IMG/VR virus record: IMGVR_UViG_3300025030_000309
Location: 1 to 33,380 of that record
Length of the DNA: 33,380 nucleotides
DNA from: a virus
Direction: 5' to 3' (one strand)
In this document: in pieces, positions 27,866 to 33,380 of the stretch
Numbering within the stretch: position 1 is the first letter of the stretch
Layout of the letters: each line of letters opens with the position of its first letter
Translations under genes and position numbers: made by a program
The notes under the pieces: generated by a model
What the model was told of the DNA's origin: nothing
What the model saw: the letters and a program-made list of their open reading frames with translations, nothing else
The model's database searches: none

Positions 27866-28189
27866 ATGGGAGCCCACAACGATCCGACAGACCTGAAGCG
27901 CCAGGAGCGCGACGCCGAAGCCGACGAGGCCAAGGCGCGCGAACGCCGGCGCAAAGAGCTTGACGATCTGCGATGGCTCCTCGGCCACCCGCAAGGGCGG
28001 CGCATCGTGAGCCGCTTGTTGGATCAGGCCGGCGTGTTCCGCAGTTCGTTCAATACGTCGGGGTCAGTGATGGCCTTCAACGAAGGGCGGCGGGACCTCG
28101 GACTGTTCCTGACGGGCGAACTCCTCGAAGCGTCGGCCGACGGGTACTTGAAAATCCTGAAGGAATTTAAGGCCAATAGCGATGACTGA
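27866..28189 (+). CDS. Bbp19-family phage protein
   Basis: The start is the ATG at 27866 (MGAHNDPTDLKRQERDAE), giving 107 residues. The sequence, with RWLLGHPQGRRIVSRLLDQAG and VFRSSFNTSGSVMAFNEGRRD, matches the family named after Bbp19 of Bordetella phage BPP-1. The same family lies upstream of the scaffold gene in related phages. The function is unknown; the position suggests head assembly. It overlaps the scaffold gene by 8 bases. Confidence 0.82.
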   Translation: MGAHNDPTDLKRQERDAEADEAKARERRRKELDDLRWLLGHPQGRRIVSRLLDQAGVFRSSFNTSGSVMAFNEGRRDLGLFLTGELLEASADGYLKILKEFKANSDD

Positions 28190-28772
28190 TACGACTGCGG
28201 AAGCCGGCACAACTCAACCTGACGCCGGGGAACCGACCACGACCGATAGCCAAGCCGCCGAGACAACGGTCAACACCGAGGCGCAAGCCCCGGCCACCGA
28301 GAGCACGCAGACCGCCGCACCGCAGGTGCCCGAGGTCTACACGTTCGACGTGCCCGAGGGCGTCACCCTCGACAAGACCGCGACCGATGACTTCAGCGCT
28401 CTCGCCAAGGAGCTCAAGCTCGACCAGGCGACCGCGCAGAAGGTGGCCGACGTAGGCATCAAGATGGCACAACGCCAGCAAGAGGTCTTCGAGAACACCA
28501 AGGCCGCATGGGCCGAGCAGACGCGCGCCGACAAGGAGTTCGGTGGCGACAAGTTCGACCAGAACATGGCCGTGGCGCTCAAGGCGATTGACGCCTTCGG
28601 CACCCCTGAACTGAAGGAACTGCTCAATGTGAGCGGGCTGGGCAATCACCCGGCCGTGATCAAGTTCTGTTTCAAGGCGGGCAAGGCTATCAGCCCCGAC
28701 GGCTTCGTCGCCGGCACCCCCGCAAGTGCGGGCACCGACCCGGCGAAGACGATGTTCCCCTCCATGAATTGA
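28182..28772 (+). CDS. Capsid assembly scaffold protein
   Basis: The 196-residue acidic protein begins with about 48 disordered Thr/Ala/Pro residues. A helical region follows (DFSALAKELKLDQATAQKVAD, KMAQRQQEVFENTKAAW), and then ALKAIDAFGTPELKELLNVSG and a C-terminal part ending AKTMFPSMN. This composition and the place directly before the major capsid gene are typical of podoviral scaffolds. It should line the inside of the prohead and leave before DNA packaging. There is no protease motif. Confidence 0.82.
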   Translation: MTDTTAEAGTTQPDAGEPTTTDSQAAETTVNTEAQAPATESTQTAAPQVPEVYTFDVPEGVTLDKTATDDFSALAKELKLDQATAQKVADVGIKMAQRQQEVFENTKAAWAEQTRADKEFGGDKFDQNMAVALKAIDAFGTPELKELLNVSGLGNHPAVIKFCFKAGKAISPDGFVAGTPASAGTDPAKTMFPSMN

Positions 28773-28785
28773 CGAAAGGCAGACC

Positions 28786-29790
28786 ATGACCACTCTCGCA
28801 GCAAACAACCCGACGCTGTTGGACGTTGCCAAGCGCACCGACCCCGACGGCAAGATCGCGACCATCGCCGAAATCCTCGCGCAGGACAACGCAATCGTCG
28901 AAGACTTGACCATGAAGGAGGGCAACCTCCCGACCGGCAACAAGACGACCGTCCGCACCGGCATCCCTGACCCGACCTGGCGCAAGATGTACGGCGGCGT
29001 CCAGCCGACCAAGAGCACCACGGCGCAAATCACCGACTCGTGCGGCATGCTCGAAGCCTACGCCGAAGTCGACAAGGCGCTGGCCGACCTGAACGGCAAC
29101 ACCGCCGCCTTCCGCCTGTCGGAAGACCGCGCGCACATCGAAGGCATGTCGCAGGAAGTTGCTTCCGCGCTGTTCTACGAAAGCGAGAGCACCAACCCCG
29201 AGCGCATCACGGGCCTCGCGCCGCGTTACAACTCGCTGTCGGCCGAGAACGCCGACAACATCATCGACTTCGGCGGCACGGGCTCCGACAACATGTCGAT
29301 CTGGCTCTGCGCCTGGGGCGACCAGTCGGGCTTCGGCATCTACCCGAAGGGCTCGAAGGCGGGCCTGCAGATGACCGACAAGGGCCAGGTCACCATCGAG
29401 AACGTCGACGGCAGCGGCGGCCGGATGGAAGGCTACCGCACGCACTACCGCTGGGACCTCGGCCTGACCATCAAGGATTGGCGCTACTTCGGCCGGATCT
29501 GCAACATCGACTACAGCGTGCTGAACGCCGGCGATGCCGCAGCCGTCACGGCCCAGAAGGCGCTCATCACCGCGATGATCAAGCTCTCCGAGCGTGTCAA
29601 GACGACCGGCGCCAAGGCGAGCTGGTACGTGCCGCGCAACATCCGCGAAAACCTGCGCCTCGGCATCCTCGAGAAGATCAGCAACAACTTGTCCTGGGAA
29701 ACCGTCTCCGGCAAGCGGGTGATGACTTTCGACGACATCCCGGTCAAGCGCGTCGATGCGCTGCTGAAGACCGAAGCCCGCGTGGTCTAA
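28786..29790 (+). CDS. Major capsid protein
   Basis: The 334-residue protein starts behind a GAAAGG site. It matches the major capsid protein of BPP-1-like podoviruses, with segments DPTWRKMYGGVQPTKSTTAQ, YAEVDKALADLNGNTAAFRL and IWLCAWGDQSGFGIYPKGSK. The fold is expected to be HK97-like. It forms the icosahedral shell together with the cement protein encoded next. No prohead-protease cleavage site is obvious. Confidence 0.9.
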   Translation: MTTLAANNPTLLDVAKRTDPDGKIATIAEILAQDNAIVEDLTMKEGNLPTGNKTTVRTGIPDPTWRKMYGGVQPTKSTTAQITDSCGMLEAYAEVDKALADLNGNTAAFRLSEDRAHIEGMSQEVASALFYESESTNPERITGLAPRYNSLSAENADNIIDFGGTGSDNMSIWLCAWGDQSGFGIYPKGSKAGLQMTDKGQVTIENVDGSGGRMEGYRTHYRWDLGLTIKDWRYFGRICNIDYSVLNAGDAAAVTAQKALITAMIKLSERVKTTGAKASWYVPRNIRENLRLGILEKISNNLSWETVSGKRVMTFDDIPVKRVDALLKTEARVV

Positions 29791-29821
29791 CCCTCCGAAC
29801 AGACAGACGAAAGGACACACT

Positions 29822-30268
29822 ATGATCCTCGATGAACGCAACGAATTCGCCGACGCGGTCGCGTTGAGCACCGCAGCCACCGGCCTCGCGCTGGTCGGCG
29901 ATGTGATTGACCTCGGCACCGACGGCATCAACGCCGTCGACGACATGTACCTGGTCGTCCAGATCGACACGGACGTCACTTCGGCCGGCGCCGCGACGGT
30001 CGAGTTCCAGCTCGCATCCGACGCCCAGGCGGCGATCGCGGTCGACGGCACGGCCACCGTGCACTACAAGTCGGCGGCGATTCCGAAAGCCACCCTGGTC
30101 GCCGGCTACACGGTCGCCGCGGTGCAGTTGCCGCGCGGCACCTACGAGCGCTACCTCGGCATCATCCAGAACGTCGGCACGGCGGCTCTCACGGCGGGCA
30201 AGTTCAACGCCTTCCTGACGAACGAGCCCGGCAGCTGGAAGGCCTTCGACTCGCCGAGCCACCTGTAA
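29822..30268 (+). CDS. Bbp16-family capsid cement protein
   Basis: The 148-residue protein starts behind a GAAAGGA site. The beta-rich sequence (MYLVVQIDTDVTSAGAATVEF, AVQLPRGTYERYLGIIQNVG) matches the Bbp16 family. In BPP-1 this family has been described as a jelly-roll cement protein that stabilises the capsid. The position right after the capsid gene agrees. A short N-terminal arm (MILDERNEFADAVAL) may reach a neighbouring subunit. Confidence 0.85.
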   Translation: MILDERNEFADAVALSTAATGLALVGDVIDLGTDGINAVDDMYLVVQIDTDVTSAGAATVEFQLASDAQAAIAVDGTATVHYKSAAIPKATLVAGYTVAAVQLPRGTYERYLGIIQNVGTAALTAGKFNAFLTNEPGSWKAFDSPSHL

Positions 30269-30280
30269 CGAGGGCCTGAC

Positions 30281-30511
30281 GTGAAAGTCATCGCACTCGC
30301 CAAGGGGTTCTACGGCGGCGGGCCGATCGCCAAGGGCACCACGTTCGACGTGCCCGAGGGTGCCAAGGCCTCCTGGTTCGTCCCGGTCGCCGCCCACAAG
30401 GCGGCGCCGGAGAAGGTCGCCGAGAAACCGAAAGCCGACACCCTCTCCAAACTCGGCAAGGAGAAGCCGCAAAGCTTCAACGCCGTGCACGTCAAGTCCG
30501 ACCTGGCCTGA
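30281..30511 (+). CDS. Small protein after the cement gene
   Basis: The 76-residue protein starts at the GTG at 30281 behind a GAGGG site. It has a short beta fold (VIALAKGFYGGGPIAKGTTF, then VPEGAKASWFVPV) and a Lys-rich tail. Proteins of this sort sit in phage structural operons without assigned function. It is the last gene before a strong terminator. Confidence 0.65.
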   Translation: MKVIALAKGFYGGGPIAKGTTFDVPEGAKASWFVPVAAHKAAPEKVAEKPKADTLSKLGKEKPQSFNAVHVKSDLA

Positions 30512-30536
30512 CCGCCGACGGTTCGACTGCGCTGAG

Positions 30537-30563
30537 AGCCCGCCCCGTGCGGGCTTTCTTTTT
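30537..30563 (+). terminator. Rho-independent terminator of the head gene operon
   Basis: AGCCCGC/GCGGGCT form a 7-bp stem with a 5-base loop, followed by TTCTTTTT. It separates the head genes from the tail genes. A putative late promoter starts 3 bases later. Confidence 0.9.
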
Positions 30564-30565
30564 GG

Positions 30566-30597
30566 GTGTCCGTGTTGCGGGGCGCCCCTCCTACACT
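30566..30597 (+). promoter_or_regulatory. Putative late promoter, copy 3
   Basis: GTGTCCGTGT (30566-30575), 16 bases, TACACT (30592-30597). It sits immediately after a terminator and 25 bases before the tail gene at 30622, the expected place for a fresh promoter. This context is the best support for the motif being a promoter. Confidence 0.7.
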
Positions 30598-30621
30598 CGC
30601 GGGCATAGGAGATCCCCCTGA

Positions 30622-31254
30622 ATGGCCTCTGTCGTCAAACTCTGCAATATGGCCTTGAGCCACATCGGCGCGGATGCCCGCGTCGCCAGTATCGCGCCGC
30701 CCGACGGCAGCGTCGAAGCCGGGCACTGTGCCGACTTCTACGACACGGCCCGCACCGAGTTGATCGAGCCGGGTGCCTGGCGCTTCGCCCTGAAACGCGC
30801 CCCGCTCGCCCAAGCCGAGAACCTGAGCGCGGCTTGGGCATACGCCTACGCGCTGCCCTCCGATTGCCTGCGCCCGTTGCGCATCTTGCGCGCCGGCACC
30901 GGAGCCACCGTTTTCACGCAGGACGACGTGCAGTATTCCCCCAATGACCACGACTCAGCCGACTTCGGTGTTGAAGGTGACGTGCTCTTCACCAACGAAG
31001 CCGAGGCCACCCTGGTCTATGTGCGCGACGTCACCGACAGCGCCAAGTTCCCGGCCAGCTTTACCAGTGCACTCTCCTACCTGCTCGCCAGCTACCTGGC
31101 CGGGCCGATCGTCAAGGGCAACGAGGGCGCCCGCCTGGCCGACGCGATGCGCGCCAAGGCGATGGAACTCGCCAACATGGCCGCCACGGCGTCCGCCAAC
31201 GCCAGCAGCTCGACCAGCGACTTCAACCCCTCAAGCATTACCGCGCGGCGATGA
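30622..31254 (+). CDS. Tail tubular protein A-like (adaptor)
   Basis: The 210-residue protein starts behind an AGGAGAT site. It has the gatekeeper/adaptor pattern of podoviruses: VVKLCNMALSHIGADARVAS, then HCADFYDTARTELIEPGAWRFAL and ALPSDCLRPLRILR. The C-terminal part is helical (MRAKAMELANMAATAS) with a Ser-rich tail. Twelve copies would bind below the portal and connect it to the nozzle. An ATGA overlap joins it to the nozzle gene. Confidence 0.88.
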   Translation: MASVVKLCNMALSHIGADARVASIAPPDGSVEAGHCADFYDTARTELIEPGAWRFALKRAPLAQAENLSAAWAYAYALPSDCLRPLRILRAGTGATVFTQDDVQYSPNDHDSADFGVEGDVLFTNEAEATLVYVRDVTDSAKFPASFTSALSYLLASYLAGPIVKGNEGARLADAMRAKAMELANMAATASANASSSTSDFNPSSITARR

Positions 31255-33380
31255 GCAGCAAGTTCCTGCACCGCAGCTTCGCCGGCGGCGAAATCACCAG
31301 CGAACTGGCCGGGCGCGTTGACCTGACCAAGTTCCAGACCGGCATGAGCCTGTGCCGCAATTTCATCGTGCTGCCCCATGGGCCGATCGCCCGCCGCCCG
31401 GGCTTTGAGTTCATCAACGAGGCAAAGGACAGCACCAACGCCGTGCGCCTGATGCCGTTCAGCTTCAACGCCGAACAGACCGTGGTGTTGGAGTTTGGTC
31501 ACCTGTACGTGCGCTTTCACATCGATGGCGGCACGCTGCTCGAGCCCGCCGTCGCCATCGCTTCGATCGCCGGCAGCACCGTCAACACCACCGGCGCGCA
31601 CGGCTATTCGACCGGCGACTGGGTCTACATCGGCAACCGCTATCACAAAGTCACCGTGGTCGACGCCGACACGTTCACGACCACCGACCTGTGGGGCTTG
31701 GCAACCACGGCGTCAGGGGCAACGGCCGCGCGCGTCTACACGCTCGTCACCCCCTACGACTCGACCGACGTGTTCGATCTGCACTTTGCGCAGAGCTCGG
31801 ACGTGGTCACCATCGTGCACCCCAACTACCCCGCCAAAGAACTGGCCCGCTTGGGGGCCACCAGTTGGACGCTGACCGACATCTCCTTTGCTCCCCCCAC
31901 CGGCGCCCCCACCGGCGTGACGGCCACACCTGTCACGCCATCAGCTTCGGGAAATTACACGACCTCTGTGTATGTCGTGACCGCAGTGCAACCCGACGGG
32001 GTAACCGAATCGCTCCCCTCGGCACAGGCGAGCGCGTCGAACAACCTGACCCTTCAGGGGAACTACAACCAAGTGACCTGGACCGGGGTCAACGGCGCCA
32101 GCCGCTACAACGTCTACAAGCAGCGTAGCGGCGTCTTCGGCTACATAGGGCAGGCCGCGCCGATGCCGAGCACTTCGGTCGACATCGTATCGACCAGTCG
32201 CACAGACGGTCTCGACAAGACCAAGATCGTCACGGTCAACACATCCGGCCCCCACGGTCGCTCGGTCGGCGATTTCGTGATGATCGAGGGCACGGGCGTG
32301 CCCACGTTCGACGGCTACTGGGGCGTGTCCGAGGTGGTCGACAGCGACACGTTTCGCTACGTCTCGAACACCGCGTCAAAGCTGACCTTCGGCACCGGCG
32401 GTACGGTGCGCACGGCCTCGCTATCCCTTACCGACGACAACGTCCTGCCCGACAACAGCCAGTCGCCACCCGAGGACATCATCGCGCTCAACAGCGGGGC
32501 AGGGGACTACCCGGCCACCGTCATGTACCACGAACAGCGCCGATGGTTCGCCGGCACTGACGAGAAGCCGCAAGTGCTGTGGGCCACCCGCACCGGCACC
32601 GAGTCGAACCTGACGAGCTCCATCCCCTCGCGCGACGCCGACGGCATGGAACTGCGCGTAGCAGCCTCGCAGAACAACCAGATTCGCCATCTTGTCGCGC
32701 TCACGGAGTTGATCGCGCTGACGGCGGGCGGGGAATTCCGTATCGGTGCAGGGGATGACGCCGCCATCACGCCGAGCACGGTCTCTGTCAAACCGCAGGG
32801 CTACTCCGGGGCGAGCAACGTGCAGCCGGTGGTCACCGCCGGGTCGCTGCTCTACGTGCAAGCACAGGGCTCGCGCATCCGCGAGCTCGGCTATAACTGG
32901 GAATCGAACAGCTACCGCACGCTCGACGTCTCGATCATGGTGCCGCACCGCTTCAACGGTTACACCGTGCGCCAGATCGCCTACACCCGCGCCCCCGACC
33001 AGATCATGTGGGCGGTACGCAACGACGGTGTGCTGCTCGGCCTGACCTACGTGCCCGATCAGCAGGTCTTCGGCTGGCATGCGCACGACACCGACGGTGT
33101 CATCGAGTCGGCGTGCGTTGTCGCCGAAGGCAACGAGGACGTGCTCTATGTCGTCGCCATGCGCACGGTGAACGGGCGCACGGTGCGCTATGTCGAGCGC
33201 TTGCGCACGCGCGTCTTGACACAGCAGGCCGACGCGTTCTTCGTCGATTCCGGCCTGAGCTACAGCGGCGCGCCGATCAGCAGCCTGTCGGGCCTGTGGC
33301 ATCTCGAAGGGGAGACGGTCGATATCCTGACCGACGGCGCTGTGCACCCGCGCCGCGTCGTCTCGGGCGGTGCGATCGCA
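31251..33380 (+). CDS. Tail nozzle (tail tubular protein B-like), 3' end missing
   Basis: The frame is open from the ATG at 31251 to the end of the window (710 codons visible), so the gene is cut off. The N-terminal part HRSFAGGEITSELAGRVDLT and CRNFIVLPHGPIARRPGFEF is the hallmark of podoviral nozzle proteins. Residues about 215-302 look like a fibronectin III-type insert (GVTATPVTPSASGNYTTSVY, ending RYNVYKQRSGVFGYIG). Two similar small domains (HGYSTGDWVYI ... DADTF and HGRSVGDFVMI ... DSDTF) flank this insert. Later parts (DYPATVMYHEQRRWFAG, TAGGEFRI) are the beta-propeller. It forms the end of the tail tube. Confidence 0.9.
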   Translation, partial: MSSKFLHRSFAGGEITSELAGRVDLTKFQTGMSLCRNFIVLPHGPIARRPGFEFINEAKDSTNAVRLMPFSFNAEQTVVLEFGHLYVRFHIDGGTLLEPAVAIASIAGSTVNTTGAHGYSTGDWVYIGNRYHKVTVVDADTFTTTDLWGLATTASGATAARVYTLVTPYDSTDVFDLHFAQSSDVVTIVHPNYPAKELARLGATSWTLTDISFAPPTGAPTGVTATPVTPSASGNYTTSVYVVTAVQPDGVTESLPSAQASASNNLTLQGNYNQVTWTGVNGASRYNVYKQRSGVFGYIGQAAPMPSTSVDIVSTSRTDGLDKTKIVTVNTSGPHGRSVGDFVMIEGTGVPTFDGYWGVSEVVDSDTFRYVSNTASKLTFGTGGTVRTASLSLTDDNVLPDNSQSPPEDIIALNSGAGDYPATVMYHEQRRWFAGTDEKPQVLWATRTGTESNLTSSIPSRDADGMELRVAASQNNQIRHLVALTELIALTAGGEFRIGAGDDAAITPSTVSVKPQGYSGASNVQPVVTAGSLLYVQAQGSRIRELGYNWESNSYRTLDVSIMVPHRFNGYTVRQIAYTRAPDQIMWAVRNDGVLLGLTYVPDQQVFGWHAHDTDGVIESACVVAEGNEDVLYVVAMRTVNGRTVRYVERLRTRVLTQQADAFFVDSGLSYSGAPISSLSGLWHLEGETVDILTDGAVHPRRVVSGGAIA

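Noticed and set aside
28690-30057. Long minus-strand frame opposite the capsid and cement genes
   Set aside because: Antisense to well recognised structural genes; no recognisable domain in its product.
1-33380. A diversity-generating retroelement like that of Bordetella phage BPP-1
   Set aside because: The head genes resemble BPP-1, but no reverse transcriptase motif (YxDD) or template/variable repeat pair is seen in the window. It could still lie in the missing part.
1-33380. tRNA genes, CRISPR arrays, insertion sequences and att sites
   Set aside because: No cloverleaf with CCA-side features, no regular spacer-repeat array, no transposase motif and no integrase were recognised by eye.

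Overview
The window is 33.4 kb of a GC-rich temperate podovirus (phage or prophage). Its head genes follow the gene set and order of Bordetella phage BPP-1: small terminase, large terminase, portal, Bbp19-like protein, scaffold, capsid, Bbp16-like cement protein, tail tubular protein and tail nozzle. No host gene, integrase, att site, tRNA or CRISPR array is visible. The host is probably a GC-rich proteobacterium, perhaps a betaproteobacterium; this is inferred only from GC content and the BPP-1-like gene set. Both ends cut virion genes: the left end is inside a tailspike gene and the right end inside the nozzle gene. The missing part should hold internal virion proteins and probably an integrase.

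Layout: (1) 2-4067, plus strand: tailspike, endolysin, holin and two small beta-rich virion-type proteins. (2) 4064-17937, minus strand: the early leftward block. It holds a regulator-like protein, an Nmad5-like protein, a decayed methyltransferase island (C5-methylase stump, frameshifted adenine methylase, intact Dam, two copies of a tiny zinc-ribbon gene), and small zinc-binding and DUF3310 proteins. It also holds a SNF2-type helicase, dCMP deaminase, VRR-NUC nuclease, family A DNA polymerase, and the DUF2815/DUF2800 pair. (3) 17938-18930: the immunity region, with the leftward promoter, a repressor gene with a downstream membrane-protein gene and terminator, and a divergent promoter. (4) 18931-22764, plus strand: a Cro-like regulator with a four-cysteine cluster, three small genes, a CGCCAAA repeat cluster, and a primase-polymerase/SF3 helicase. 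(5) 22765-33380, plus strand: packaging, head and tail genes.

Regulation can be partly read from the sequence. A 12-bp palindrome, TAGCA-N2-TGCTA, recurs at promoters of the leftward block (near 18040, 12740 and 5860) and in the methylase island; it is the best candidate for the lysogeny operator. A different element, GTGTCCGTGT-N16-YACNMT, occurs three times in gaps of the late block with identical spacing and looks like a phage late promoter. Most genes are joined by ATGA or GTGA stop/start overlaps. These overlaps reveal several genes of 28-59 codons that a length cutoff would miss.

Most of the window is a recognisable temperate phage. The least explained parts are the duplicated methylase/zinc-ribbon cassette (5892-7513), the interlocking inverted repeats before the primase gene (19696-19816), the 67-nt hairpin at 15283-15349, the late-promoter motif, and the Cro-like protein with a metal-type cysteine cluster.
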